Source: Macrostomum hystrix
Taxonomy: Eukaryota; Platyhelminthes; Macrostomidae
Assembly (NCBI GenBank): GCA_950097015.1
Contig: CATNEN010000003.1
Location: 2,665,001-2,729,000, forward strand
Length of the DNA stretch: 64,000 nt
Direction of reading: 5' to 3'
This document shows positions 36,201-44,900 of the stretch, one piece after another. The translations under genes and the position numbers were made by a program. The notes beneath the pieces are model-generated. The model had not been told where the DNA came from, searched no databases, and saw nothing but the letters and a program-made list of their open reading frames with translations. Every line of letters starts with the position of its first letter. Within the stretch, counting starts at the first letter, position 1.

Positions 36201-37293
36201 GGAGAAAAAAGTGGAATTAAAAAGAGAAAGAGAGAAAGGGGAAACATGGGAAGATGGGCTTGGGTTATGGGATGGATTGGGGAGCTTTTGTGGCCGTCGG
36301 TATAGCGAAGAGGGGAAATGGGGACGACAAGGACAGGGCAAATACTGCTCTGAGAGCTGTATGCGATGAATGTGAGTCCGGGGCAATGAGTTTGGATGGC
36401 GAACCGAGATGATGACACAGTGACACATGCACACACAGTGAGGGACCACAACTGAGAGCGAAATGCTTCTGGAGATTGAGGTTTTCGGGTTGGGATATTT
36501 TGAGGATTCCTTCCTCACACACGCAACTGAGCTGCTGAACTAGCCGCCCTTGCCTCGCCTGTTGCTTCGCTAGGTTGGTTCCGTTTCTGACTCCTTTAGC
36601 TAGTTGGCTTATTATATGCAGGGCTCCATCTGTATGTTTGTGTATCCGAGCGAGGAGCGATCCCATCCTAGTTGAGGAGAAATATCCCCTGCTTAGCACA
36701 GTAACTCAACCTTGTGCCAGTTTCTGCCCCACCTCCCCGTTAAAGCCCCCAGCTGCAGTAGATCGACTCAATAGTCAGTTGGCTATTCAGTACCAGAACT
36801 AATTGTAAGCGGCCTGTCACAATTACCTGACGGAGAGATAAAATAAATTGCTTTTTTTAAAACATTAGCTAAGTTTTGGCATTTGCCAAGCAGCTGTGGG
36901 TGATGCTTCAATTTACACTGTCACAGTTAGACAAACTGGCAAATGAATTGGCAACTGGCAACTTGCAAATTTATTAACCTATATTTTATTTGCTAATTTT
37001 TTGTTGCCAAGTATTTAACACCCGCAAGAATACGTAAATACTAAAGCCGGAAATTCGTTTTAAATTCACGGCGCTAATTTAAATACTTACTTATTAATAG
37101 TGCGATTGAAATTTTTAGAACATTCGACGAAGTGACTTTGTAGATAATAAAATATAGAGATATGGCGAAAGAAGCAGGAAAAGACTAAAGTGAAGTTCAA
37201 TAATCTCACCATGGTTCGATTGTTATAATTGGCATTGTTGTAAGCTAGAAGCGATTGTACCATGCCAGCCGGTCGACAGATATCTGTAGCCAT
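5723..37293 (-). CDS. RBMS/Shep-type RNA-binding protein, two RRMs, eight exons over 31.6 kb
   Basis: Exons in transcript order: 37293-37210, 27239-26994, 17645-17538, 10278-10062, 9967-9861, 7192-6977, 6642-5986, 5902-5723. They join without frame conflict into about 604 aa; all junctions are phase 0 except the phase-1 intron splitting RRM1. RRM1 has RNP2 NLYIRGL and RNP1 KGYGFVDF. RRM2 has RNP2 NIYIKNLP and RNP1 TGAGFIRFE. A Gln-rich N-terminus, a long Gln/Ala/His tail and the C-terminus match the MSSP/RBMS/alan-shepard family. These are single-stranded nucleic-acid-binding proteins acting in post-transcriptional control, in flies mainly in neurons. The third exon is the least certain. Further or alternative 5' exons may exist. 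Only about 6% of the locus is coding; the introns are mostly minisatellites. No sign of pseudogenisation. Confidence 0.85.
5986..6642 (-). CDS. RBMS-type gene, exon encoding end of RRM2 and Gln/Ala/His-rich tail
   Basis: 657 nt, 219 codons, phase 0 to 0, donor CAG|gtaaga. Begins DAILAISHINKTG, the last helix of RRM2, and continues with GTARPLEAKLADKTNQRKK. Runs of Gln, Ala (up to about 15) and His follow. These low-complexity runs create long shadow frames on the opposite strand. Confidence 0.9.
6672..6925 (+). mobile_element. SINE-A copy in RBMS-type intron
   Basis: tRNA-like head with a B-box-like gggttcgactcc near 6719-6730, then 'aacaatttgtgtcttttag' and 'caagacactta'. A shortened body follows (gttcacccacagtggactga). 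It ends in a small tandem of tccgtcaa units at about 6875-6925. Same family as copies at 10.4/11.4, 29.9, 46.7 and 55.9 kb. Confidence 0.75.
6977..7192 (-). CDS. RBMS-type gene, RRM2 exon
   Basis: 216 nt, 72 codons, phase 0 to 0. Encodes ESEKDPTNIYIKNLP (RNP2) through TGAGFIRFEKEQ (RNP1). The acceptor 'acccgcag' lacks a clear polypyrimidine tract and lies only about 20 bp from the large 31-bp array. Confidence 0.92.
7213..8650. repeat. 31-bp minisatellite, about 47 copies, in RBMS-type intron 5
   Basis: Unit contains gataagagcctgaacatcct then gaaggatcata. A shortened 22-bp variant (aataatagagcctgaacatc) is interspersed. It fills the intron side next to the RRM2 acceptor. Each unit holds a mini inverted repeat (atcct/aggat). 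Confidence 0.95.
8651..9340. other. intronic sequence between two arrays
   Basis: AT-rich, non-repetitive intron sequence of the RBMS-type gene. Nothing recognised. Confidence 0.5.
9341..9832. repeat. 20-bp minisatellite (array 1), about 24 copies
   Basis: Unit gagtggagtagacagtgagg with ggcggtgg and tgtgg variants. It lies in RBMS-type intron 5, starting about 28 bp after the RRM1 donor. The same unit recurs at 10437-11406. Confidence 0.95.
9861..9967 (-). CDS. RBMS-type gene, second half of RRM1
   Basis: 107 nt, enters in phase 1 and leaves in phase 0. With the last base of the preceding exon it reads GYGFVDFRDDTQAQLALDA (RNP1) and ends KLQISYAR. Acceptor gtttcag, donor AGG|gtgag. Confidence 0.92.
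10062..10278 (-). CDS. RBMS-type gene, first half of RRM1
   Basis: 217 nt, phase 0 to 1. Begins SLMQQQNHSGSRNNSPNGE, contains SNTNLYIRGLLPSDTDE (RNP2) and ends MDEQTGQCKG. Acceptor atcccacag, donor AAAG|gtctct. Confidence 0.92.
10355..11550 (-). mobile_element. SINE-A copy split by a minisatellite
   Basis: The SINE 3' part (gttcagtccatggactgggg, then cgccacatcc, 'atttaacagctgggtgaac') lies at about 10355-10437. The 5' part (gcagagttaagcgtcttgct, 'ggaatcgaacccccgacc') lies at about 11407-11550. About 970 bp of 20-bp repeats sit exactly between the halves. Confidence 0.75.
10437..11406. repeat. 20-bp minisatellite (array 2), about 48 copies, inside SINE-A
   Basis: Same unit as array 1 (gagtggagtagacagtgagg) in the same orientation. 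Variants include gttggagagtggag and gtaggggaggggag. It lies upstream of the RRM1 exons in transcript terms. Confidence 0.95.
11551..12104. other. intronic spacer
   Basis: AT-rich single-copy intron sequence of the RBMS-type gene. Nothing recognised. Confidence 0.5.
12105..12712. repeat. 20-bp minisatellite, about 30 copies
   Basis: Unit gagaagtaggttagaagggt with agattcgaa and ggatga variants. In intron 3 of the RBMS-type gene. Confidence 0.95.
12713..13336. other. intronic spacer
   Basis: No recognised feature. It contains a short CA-rich stretch near 13115-13135 (acacgcacacacgcaggcac). Confidence 0.5.
13337..13845. repeat. 20-bp G-rich minisatellite, about 25 copies
   Basis: Unit gatcggaggtggggatttgg alternating with gatcaaagatggggatttgg. 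G-runs of 3-4 recur every few bases on the + strand. Confidence 0.95.
13846..15075. other. intronic spacer of 1.2 kb
   Basis: Single-copy sequence inside the RBMS-type intron 3. No exon or element recognised on either strand. Confidence 0.45.
15076..16055. repeat. 41-bp minisatellite, about 24 copies, very homogeneous
   Basis: Unit contains ctgttccttcatccactgag followed by aggctagactagcaatccat. It differs mainly by catccact/cacccact. High identity suggests recent amplification or gene conversion. Confidence 0.95.
16056..16610. other. intronic spacer
   Basis: No recognised feature between the 41-bp and 16-bp arrays. Confidence 0.45.
16611..17522. repeat. 16-bp purine-rich minisatellite, about 57 copies
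   Basis: Unit gagagaaggaacaggg with gagaggaggaacaggg variants. Nearly pure purine on +. It ends about 15 bp from the donor of the third RBMS-type exon (17537) and produces long false frames on both strands. Confidence 0.95.
17538..17645 (-). CDS. candidate RBMS-type exon 3
   Basis: 108 nt with acceptor aaatctag and a strong donor ATG|gtgagtac. Flanking exon phases are 0/0, which selects the frame PTLLMVMKRRYQDICSPVI. The alternative frame (NAANGYEAKIPGHLQPRHS) looks equally protein-like but needs phase-1 neighbours. It could be an optional exon; no family motif helps. Confidence 0.45.
17646..17989. other. intronic spacer
   Basis: AT-rich, nothing recognised. Confidence 0.45.
17990..18335. 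repeat. 22-bp minisatellite, about 15 copies
   Basis: Unit ctctagatggatttgaagga plus tt, with agaatatt and gaaagattcca variants. Copies degrade toward 18335 (tcgatgcgatagattc). Confidence 0.92.
18336..19494. other. intronic spacer of 1.16 kb
   Basis: Single-copy AT-rich sequence. No exon or element recognised. Confidence 0.45.
19495..20165. repeat. 21-bp minisatellite, about 32 copies
   Basis: Unit tttctaatatccaaagtgcc plus a; third-position variants atcc/atac/atct occur in blocks. The 21-bp period gives false open frames on both strands. Confidence 0.95.
20166..20587. other. intronic spacer
   Basis: No recognised feature. Confidence 0.45.
20588..21105. repeat. 33-bp minisatellite, about 15 copies
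   Basis: Unit contains tctctagtctcacactctac then ccatccagctgaa. Confidence 0.95.
21185..21560. repeat. 19-bp minisatellite, about 17 copies
   Basis: Unit agagattgatagactgagc (agaggg variant); degenerate copies extend from about 21170. Confidence 0.95.
21561..22112. other. intronic spacer
   Basis: Gatagaga-rich start, then single-copy sequence. A short - strand open frame at 21821-22090 has no recognisable motif. Confidence 0.4.
22113..23695. repeat. 23-bp minisatellite, about 69 copies (1.6 kb)
   Basis: Unit tctgactgtccctaccttat plus cag, with ctg/ctc and cag/ctg variants arranged as higher-order blocks (alternating tgtccc and ctcccc copies at 22113-22360). Confidence 0.95.
23696..24269. 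other. intronic spacer
   Basis: AT-rich single-copy sequence. Nothing recognised. Confidence 0.45.
24270..25005. repeat. 24-bp pyrimidine-rich minisatellite, about 30 copies
   Basis: Unit ctctctaatctcccttcatc plus tcct. A tatctatctaatctc subfamily lies at 24720-24940. Confidence 0.93.
25006..25594. other. intronic spacer
   Basis: Nothing recognised. Confidence 0.45.
25595..26325. repeat. 29-bp minisatellite, about 25 copies
   Basis: Unit contains cccacatccattgatcccaa then atcccagtt. First copies carry tcctaaatc; internal copies are almost identical. Confidence 0.95.
26326..26799. other. intronic spacer
   Basis: Nothing recognised. Confidence 0.45.
26800..26970. repeat. 20-bp minisatellite, about 9 copies, next to the poly-Gln exon donor
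   Basis: Unit gagaggtagactgggggtct, ending about 20 bp from the donor at 26993. On the transcript strand each unit carries ctctcagacccccag, which resembles a splice acceptor. Confidence 0.92.
26994..27239 (-). CDS. RBMS-type gene, Gln-rich N-terminal exon
   Basis: 246 nt, 82 codons, phase 0 to 0. Begins VSGQPGSYHFNQHQ, then a first poly-Gln (about 11), then HLSEMLILQTPQAYMTQD, then a second poly-Gln of about 17 from an uninterrupted CAG run. Ends PKAILYGTYMDP, donor CCG|gtgaga. The pure CAG tracts should be length-polymorphic. Confidence 0.75.
27340..27903. repeat. 27-bp minisatellite, about 21 copies
   Basis: Unit contains gggattctaaactaggatta then tgggata; some units carry an added gagagga. 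It lies about 100 bp upstream (transcript sense) of the Gln-rich exon. Confidence 0.95.
27904..28754. other. intronic spacer
   Basis: Includes a short (CA)n at about 28575-28592. A + strand open frame at 28164-28460 has no recognisable motif. Confidence 0.4.
28755..29455. repeat. 22-bp minisatellite, about 32 copies
   Basis: Unit gggatctttgtttgattcta plus tt, with atcc, ctttt and ttagg variants. Confidence 0.95.
29878..30093 (-). mobile_element. SINE-A copy, near full length
   Basis: Reverse orientation: gttcagtccatggactgggg, acgccacacccaccctcaat, catttaacagctgagtgaac, gcagagttaagtgtcttgct, aaaggacaccaattgtt, then the complement of the B box (gggaatcgaacccctgac) and a tRNA-like head. The best intact copy in the RBMS-type intron. 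Confidence 0.8.
30094..30739. other. intronic spacer
   Basis: AT-rich. Short open frames on both strands without motifs. A (ta)n run lies near 30615-30628. Confidence 0.4.
30740..31605. repeat. 33-bp minisatellite, about 26 copies
   Basis: Unit contains ttgggattcagaattgggat then cctagtccctaga. Several subtypes occur in blocks. The 33-bp period gives a 245-codon false frame. Confidence 0.95.
31606..32439. other. intronic spacer
   Basis: A short - strand open frame at 32112-32354 has no recognised motif. Otherwise single-copy. Confidence 0.4.
32440..33160. repeat. composite minisatellite with 30-bp and 21-bp units
   Basis: At 32630-32845 the unit is 30 bp (ttcacaccttcagggccgtt then gctcaacccc). 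At 32850-33110 it is 21 bp (accttcagggtcattgctaa plus c). Both share ttcagggYcRttgct, so one derives from the other. Degenerate copies lie on both edges. Confidence 0.92.
33161..33934. other. intronic spacer
   Basis: No recognised exon or element. Confidence 0.4.
33935..34380. repeat. polypurine GA-rich array
   Basis: Near-pure (GA/GGA) purine run built from gagaggaaggagagggg-type units with a ggatggagagagggaga subfamily. It gives false frames in several registers. Confidence 0.9.
34381..37209. other. 2.8-kb intron region between array and first RBMS-type exon
   Basis: Single-copy. GC-richer around 35.9-36.1 kb. Several short overlapping open frames on both strands but no recognisable motif or splice-consistent exon. 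Confidence 0.4.
37210..37293 (-). CDS. RBMS-type gene, first coding exon
   Basis: 28 codons from ATG at 37293: MATDICRPAGMVQSLL to NNANYNNRTM, donor ATG|gtgagatt, phase 0. It joins in frame to the Gln-rich exon. Asn/Tyr-rich, as in family N-termini. Earlier untranslated exons are possible. Confidence 0.6.
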
Positions 37294-38224
37294 TCGATGA
37301 TGCCAACAAATTTTGGATTCGGAGTCGAAAGAGTGAAACTTTCAGGCTTGCACTGTATGCAAAGCAATCGGAAATACGAAATTGAACTCGACTAGAAGGA
37401 AGGAGAGAGAGAAATTCTGACTGTGGGGTTCGGCTGTGGGGCCAGAACTAAAATTGGCGCCTCTATCAGTCTTACAGAACGGAGGGGGTAAGGGAGGTGA
37501 CGTAGTCTGCCTCCCGACTAACCAGCCAACCCCAGGACCCCAAGTTATATTTTGGGGTCCGAATGTACATCCAGCCCGTACTCATTATTAGTCACGCCTC
37601 CAACCAACTTCCTAGTGAATATTAGGCCTATGGTCCTGAGGCCCCATAACATTCCCCACTGATTCATCAAGTTAAATAGCCGAACAAATTCAATCCCGTT
37701 TGTTCCTCCCTTTCTGTGGCTATTGGCCACGCTTCGCGAATGTATTAAATCACTGCTATTTTTAGCCCTGTCGACCGCCTGAATGCATTCGAATGGACCG
37801 TGTGACCTCAGTCTCTTTTAACTCTTTTATATCGAATGTGTTTTCCCTAGTACAGAATAAGTAATTTCTGTCCTTGCAGTTGGGAGGGGCGTATTCATAT
37901 TTCTTGTTCTACATCAACTCCCAAATTTAGAATGTGGTCCAAACGTTCTCTTGTTTAATTTCTTGAGTCAAGTCACGGCTCACAAAAATGTCCATCAAAA
38001 GCTTATGAAATACGAAGCTTTTTTCACTATTCTACTCAAGTTTCTTTTCCTAGAACTTTCAAAATCCTCTAGAGTTCCTCTACTCGCCTTAAGTTCTTTT
38101 TTTTGCCAGAAGCAGAAGAAGCCTTATCTGCTTTCAGCTTGTAAAGAATTAAGACGTGATTTTTCAGCAAATCTTTTCTACATGTTCGAATTCAAAGTAA
38201 TTAAAAATTGTTATCAACTCCGCT
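37294..38224. other. upstream region of the RBMS-type gene
   Basis: Candidate promoter side of the - strand gene. It includes a TGACGTA (CRE-like) site near 37497-37503, noted without functional evidence. No gene recognised. Confidence 0.35.
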
Positions 38225-38552
38225 CGTTATCTACTACTATCGTTACTCGTTACTCTCGTTACTCGTTACTCTCGTTACTCTTTACTCTCGTTACTCTTTA
38301 CTCTCGTTACTCGTTACTCTCGTTACTCGTTACTCTCGTTACTCGTTACTCTCGTTACTCGTTACTCTCGTTACTCGTTACTCTCGTTACTCGTTACTCT
38401 CGTTACTCGTTACTCTCGTTACTCGTTACTCTCGTTACTCGTTTCTCTCGTTACTCGTTACTCTCGTTACTCGTTACTCTCGTTACTCGTTTCTCTCGTT
38501 ACTCGTTACTCTCGTTACTCGTTTCTCTCGTTACTCGTTACTCTCGTTACTC
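38225..38552. repeat. 16-bp minisatellite, about 20 copies
   Basis: Unit cgttactcgttactct; decayed copies (cgttattcgc, cgttactt) trail to about 38680. Confidence 0.93.
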
Positions 38553-39334
38553 GTAACATTTTTGCTTGTCTTCGTTACGCGTTATTCGCTATTCGTTACT
38601 TCGACTACTCGTCGTAGCTTCTAAACAGTCGTTAATCGTACTTATCGTTTTTCGTTTCTCGTTACTTGATATCTTTAATTATTTCTTGTTTCTGTCGTTA
38701 CTTGTTATTAATCAAAGATTTTCTGCTTAGAAAATTAAATAAAAAACTAAATAAAGTGACATTATTAGCTTGTCGAATCAGTATAATAACTCAACTGACG
38801 CCTAGGATGTTGCAATGTAAGAGCAATGGCCCAAAAAAGTTTGCACCGATTGTTTCATAAAAGCCTGCTCTAACTCGCTTGACTAATTAAGGTTCTTCAA
38901 TTTTGATTGCTAGCTAATCCGCCTCGTAGATTAAGTGGACTTACAGGACCACGCATTGCATTAAAAGCACTCCATTTAGGGAGGGCTGCACCTCAATAGG
39001 CATCCTGAAGCATAATTAATTCACGAACAAAATTTGACTGTGGGACTGTGAGATTGTGGTAAATGGACAATAGGATGGGATGGCTTAGTCGGGGGAGGGG
39101 GCTGAGTTGAGTGGCAATTAAACACAATTGGTAAGGGGAAAATTGGCGTCTGTTGGCTTTGAACTATTATTTGTAATGCTAAACCAATTTGGATTCAGCG
39201 ATCTGCTCATTCTACTTATTTAAGTAGTAATAAAGGATTTAGCGCGACTAAAAGCGTAATTTAAAATAATATTAATTCTGACAAAGCTATCAGAATTTCA
39301 AGAGGAGAATAAGGAAGTGCGAGTCCTGGAGAGA
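38553..39334. other. intergenic
   Basis: Degenerate tail of the preceding array, then AT-rich single-copy DNA. No gene recognised. Confidence 0.4.
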
Positions 39335-40635
39335 GTCATAGAGAGAGATTCAGAGAGGGTCAAGGAATGAGAGTCAGGGAGGGAGAGTCAGGGAGAGAGA
39401 ATCAAGGAGAGAGAGAGCCAAAGAAAGAGAGTCAGGGAGAGAGAGTCAGGGAGAGAGATTCAGGGAGAGAGAGTCAGGGAGAGAGAGTCAAAGAGAGAGA
39501 TTCAGGGAGAGAGTCAAAGAGAGAGTCAGGGAGAGAGAGTCAGGGAGAGAGTCAGGGAGAGAGAGTCAGGGAGAGAGAGTCAAAGAGAGAGATTCAGGGA
39601 GAGAGTCAAAGAGAGAGTCAGGGAGAGAGAGTCAGGGAGAGAGTCAGGGAGAGAGAGTCAGGGAGAGAGAGTCAAAGAGAGAGATTCAGGGAGAGAGTCA
39701 AAGAGAGAGTCAGGGAGAGAGAGTCAGGGAGAGAGTCAGGGAGAGAGAGTCAAAGAGAGAGAGATTCAGGGAGAGAGAGTCAGGGAGAGAGAGTCAGGGA
39801 GAGAGATTCGGGGAGAGAGAGTCAGGGAGGGAGAGTCAGGGAGAGAGAGTCAGGGAGAGAGTCAGGGAGAGAGAGTCAAAGAGAGAGAGATTCAGGGAGA
39901 GAGATTCAGGGAGAGAGAGTCAGGGAGAGAGAGTCAGGGAGAGAGAGTCAGGGAGAGAGAGTCAGGGAGAGAGAGTCAGGGAGAGAGAGTCAGGGAGAGA
40001 GAGTCAGGGAGAGAGAGTCAGGGAGAGAGAGTCAGGGAGAGAGAGTCAGGGAGAGAGAGTCAGGGAGAAAGAGTCAGGGGTGAGAGTCAGGGAGAGAGTC
40101 AAAGAGAGAGTCAGGGAGAGAGAGTCAGGGAGAGAGTCAAAGAGAGAGTCAGGGAGAGAGAGTCAAAGAGAGAGATTCAGGGAGAGAGTCAAAGAGAGAG
40201 TCAGGGAGAGAGTCAGGGAGAGAGAGTCAGGGAGAGAGAGTCAGGGAGAAAGAGTCAGGGGTGAGAGTCAGGGAGAGAGAGTCAGGGAGAGAGAGTCAGG
40301 GAGAAAGAGTCAGGGGTGAGAGTCAGGGAGAGAGAGTCAGGGAGAGAGAGTCAGGGAGAAAGAGTCAGGGGGGAGAGAGTCAGGGGAGAGAGTCAAGGAG
40401 AGAGAGTCATGGAGAGAGAGTCATGGAGAGAGAGTCATGGAGAGAGAGTCAGGGAGAGAGTCATGGAGAGAGAGTCATGGAGAGAGAGTCAGGGAGAGAG
40501 AGTCAGGGGAGAGAGTCATGGAGAGAGAGTCATGGAGAGAGAGTCATGGAGAGAGAGTCATGGAGAGAGAGTCATGGAGAGAGAGAGTCAATGGGGAGAG
40601 GGAGTCAGGGAGGGAGAGTCAGGGAGAGTGTGTAA
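39335..40635. repeat. 14-bp GA-rich minisatellite with higher-order structure (1.3 kb)
   Basis: Basic unit gagagagagtcagg. Longer repeating phrases (for example agattcagggagagagtcaa) recur in blocks, and a gtcatggagagaga subfamily occupies 40400-40585. It causes 70-240-codon Arg/Glu/Ser-rich false frames. Confidence 0.95.
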
Positions 40636-41159
40636 GGGACAGAAGTAAGAGAGATATTAGACCTGTGTCAATTTAATATAGTCTCATTATGTTTTCCTTA
40701 ACACACGGATAAGATAAAATTTGAGCACAAATTATAATACTAAACGTTAAGCTGCGTTTTTAACAACTATTGTAAAAAATTGTTGAGAGTAAAAAATTGT
40801 AAATTAAATATTTCACTATTATAGTTTAAAAAAGCCTAGTAAAAGTGCAGTTTAACACCTTCGCTTATCAGTTTTGGTGGTTTTGGGGTGGCTGTTCAGC
40901 CACAGTTTAGTCCAAATCAATTACGAGCTAATTTACTTATTTGATCACGTTGTTAATGCATGATTAATTGAACTGTGAACTGTAACGAATTTGACACAAT
41001 ACGACTAGGCCTATATTCACTTGTATTTCAGGCATGTGACTTGATTTACTCTGCTAGTCCTTTCTGCACTTTGTAATCCTATTTTTATTTTAGTTTACCG
41101 TCCAATTAATCTGTTATCATTTAGTAATTCTATATTTACTTGCCTACACATTTGCTTGA
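40636..41159. other. intergenic
   Basis: AT-rich. Nothing recognised. Confidence 0.4.
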
Positions 41160-41410
41160 ACTCACTCTCCTTCTTCAATTCTCTATCTAACTCTCATTTT
41201 CCCTCTTCTCATCACTCTCCATCTCCCTCTACTTCTCACTCTCCATCTCCCTCTACTTCTCACTCTCCATCTCACTCTACTTCTCACTCTCCATCTCATA
41301 TTCTCACTCTACTTATCACTCTACTTATCACTCTCCATCTCCCTCTCATTCCTCCTCTCCTTCTCACTCTCCTTCTCAATCTCCTTCTCACTCTCCCTCT
41401 ACTTGTGCTC
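41160..41410. repeat. pyrimidine-rich degenerate array
   Basis: Repeats of tctcactctccatctccctc and shorter derivatives. Confidence 0.85.
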
Positions 41411-41956
41411 TCCATTAGTCTTTTCATTAGAATTAGCAAAGGCGTAGCTCGTATTTCTAAAAACATGGAAACGCAAGTTCTGTCAGCTTAAGCACACCCT
41501 GACCAAACCACAACAACATTTTTAATCTTTGTCATTGTCAGTAACACCAATTGTCAAAGTGTTCGCTCTTCTCTTAGAAGATATCACCTATGAACTTGTA
41601 TAGGCACCCTGGGAGAGACAACCTGTTTAAATCTAGAGCGACACGAAGATACGTAATTGATAAACTAAATAAAACTGAATTAAAAAACTCTGAGATATAA
41701 CAAGCACACTCTCAGCAGAGATTATCTAAGCCAAAAACAGTGAATTCAATTCTTATCTGTCTGCTATTCATGGATCAACATTGGACAGTGTTCCTCGTGT
41801 CTTTCGCACCTCTTAACAACAGTTCTCGTAGGTATTAGCTGAATTCAGATCTACCTATTTGACCATATATATAGGTCGCTATTTAAGAAGTCTTAACAAT
41901 AACGGCAGATTTGGACTAAATCAAATCCGACTGTTTTCTAAAACGAATTCTTTGAC
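41411..41956. other. 5' flank of the transporter gene
   Basis: Single-copy sequence that should hold the promoter and 5'UTR of the SLC16-type gene. Confidence 0.4.
41866..41873 (+). promoter_or_regulatory. possible TATA box
   Basis: TATATATA about 84-91 bp upstream of the transporter ATG. Plausible spacing for a short 5'UTR; no transcript evidence. Confidence 0.3.
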
Positions 41957-44900
41957 ATGCAGTCTTCCGAGACGGCGGCCGTGGTTCGAATCCCACTAGA
42001 CGGCGGCTACGGCTGGGTGGTGACATTGTCAGCATTCATGGTCGGCGTCATTCTGGACGGCATCAGCTTCTCGTTCGGCTTGTTTTACAACGAATTCTTG
42101 GATTATTTTCAGGAGTCAAAAGCTAAGACTGCGTGGGTTGGCAGCGTGTACAATGGCATGTACATGTCCATTGGTTAGTTAGAATGCTAGTCACTTTTTT
42201 TAACTATTAAGAATTCTCATAGTTCTCATCGCATGAATTCTCATGCGATTCCGCAGCTCGATTCGAGAGAATGCTTGGGGGCTTGTCGTGCAGTTTACAC
42301 CCTTAAGGGCCAACCTCCAAGGCTCGGCGAGAGTGTACACTGCCTGACGATGAGAAAGTCAGGGCAGATGTACACACCTGCGTACAGTTTCTGTGTTTGT
42401 GTGTGCAGTCAGCGAAATGGGCAGAATTGCCTCCTCGCTGGCTGCGGGTCTAGTGTCACTAAATGATGCGCCATTGTCCGCAGCCCTCCAACAATTATTC
42501 GGAGCTTACAGTAAAAATTGTCGTATACAGGCTGTCTGATGATGCGAATACTCGATTTGTTAAAACTAATTTGAACTGAGATTTTTAATATTGAAATCCC
42601 AGGTCTTGGGATAAATAAGATTTATGATCTAAAATCCCGCAGGTCCGATAGTTAGCTTCCTCTGCGACAGATTCGGCTGCAGAAGGGTGTCCATGGCTGG
42701 CGGCCTGCTGGCTTGCGTGGCCTGTCTCTTCGCCGTGTTGGCCAACTCAGTGTCCCTGTTAATCCTCACCTATGGCTTCCTAGGCGGTGAGGTTGCACGA
42801 TTGTTTAAGGATTTCCATTTTTCGAAATGGGATAAATAGATTATTTACTTCGACAAAAATGCATGCTTGAGATTCTGATTAAGAGGCTATTTTAATGCAG
42901 ATAGGATCGGGATTTCGCAATGGATTTGGATTTTTATTTAGATTGGGGTTTCGAATAGAATTTTATTAAATTCAGATTGGGATTCCGGAAAGGATTTAGA
43001 TTTCAATTCAGATTGGGATTTCAGAAAGGATTTTGATTTTAATTCAGATTGGGATTTCAGAAAGGATTTTGATTTTAATTCAGATTGGGATTTGGAAAAA
43101 TATTTAGATTTCAATTCAGATTGGGATTTCAAAAAGGATTTTGATTTCAATTCAGATTGGGATTTCAGAAAAAGATTTAGATTTTAATTCAGATTGGGAT
43201 TTCAGAAAGGATTTTGATTTTAATTCAGATTGGGATTTCAGAAAAAGATTTAGATTTTAATTCAGATTGGGATTTCAGAAAGGATTTGGTTTTTTAATTC
43301 AGATTGGGATTTGGAAAAAGATTTAGATTTCAATTCAGATTGGGATTTCAGAAAGGATTTAGATTTTAATTCAGATTGGGATTTGAAAAAATATTTGGAT
43401 TTCAATTCAGCTGGGATTTTGAAAAGGATTTAGATTTTAATTCAGATTGGGATTTCATAAAGGATTTAGATTTTAATTCAGATTGGGATTTTGAAAAGGA
43501 TTTAGATTTTAATTCAGATTGGGATTTCAGAAAGGATTTTGATTTTAATTCAGATTGGGATTTCAGAAAGGATTTGGTTTTTTAATTCAGATTGGGATTT
43601 GGAAAAAGATTTAGATTTCAATTCAGATTGGGATTTCAGAAAGGATTTAGATTTTAATTCAGATTGGGATTTGAAAAAATATTTAGATTTCAATTCAGAT
43701 TGGGATTTTGAAAAGGATTTAGATTTTAATTCAGATTGGGATTTCATAAAGGATTTAGATTTTAATTCAGATTGGGATTTTGAAAAGGATTTAGATTTTA
43801 ATTCAGATTGGGAATTTTAAAAGGATTTGAGATCGAAGGCTAGGATCGGGTTTTGCACCTTGGAAAATACCCTCGTAAATACCTAAGTTATGTGGCAAGC
43901 AAGGTGGTCAGTGGCAGAACGGTCTAACTCGTTTTGCCTCTCGCACCAAGTTCACTGAGCTCGATTTCGCGACGAAGTTATGATGTTACACTGCCTGACG
44001 ATGAGAAAGTCAGGGCAGATGTACACACCTTGTGTGTGCGTGTGTGCTCAGGAGTCAGCGAAATGGGCAGAATTGCCTCCTCGCTGGCTGCGGGTCTAGT
44101 GTCACCAAACGATGTGCCATTGCCCGCAGCTCTCCTGCAATTATTATTATTGCTTTTATTATTATTTTGGCAAGCACAGGTTTCGGATTCGGCATGATGT
44201 ACCTGCCAGCTCTGGTGATGGTCGGACAATACTTTGATCGGCGTCGCGCTTTGGCAACCGGCATCGCCGTCTGCGGCTCCGGGGTTGGCGCCTTCGTGTT
44301 CGCCTACCTGGCCGAGTTCCTGATTGACAGGTTCACCTGGCGGGGTGCGACCCTGATTTTGGCTGGTAAATCACGTTTTTAAGTTTACTATCGAATATTT
44401 TTACATTAGGACATCCTGCGAAGAAATGGATTCAATCTTATGGGTTCGATTTTGAAAAGTCAGGGGTTTGAATCCTGAGAAGTTACGGAACATGTGAAGA
44501 ATCCTCGAAACATGTGAAGTTACTGGTTCGAATACCGTGAAGCTAGGGGTTCAAATCCTGTGAAGTTAGGGCTTCGAATTCTGTGAAGTTGGGGTTCGAA
44601 TCTTGTGAAGTTAGGGGTTCGAATCCTGAGAATTTAGGGGTTCGAATTCTATGAATTCGAGCTTGGGGTTCGAATCCGGTGAAGTAAAAGGTTCGAATCC
44701 TGTGAAGTAAAGGGTTCGAATCCTGTGAAGTAAAGGGTTCGAATCCTGTGAAGTAAAGGGTTCGAATCCTGTGAAGTAAAGGGTTCGAATCCTGTGAAGT
44801 AAAGGGTTCGAATCCTGTGAAGTAAAGGGTTCGAATCCTGTGAAGTAAAGGGTTCGAATAATGTGAAGTCAGGGGTTCGAGTCCTGTGAAGTTAAGCGTT

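Noticed and set aside
39367-40676. Arg/Glu/Ser-rich + strand frames resembling SR-type proteins
   Set aside because: Pure 14-bp GA repeat translation, several registers at once.
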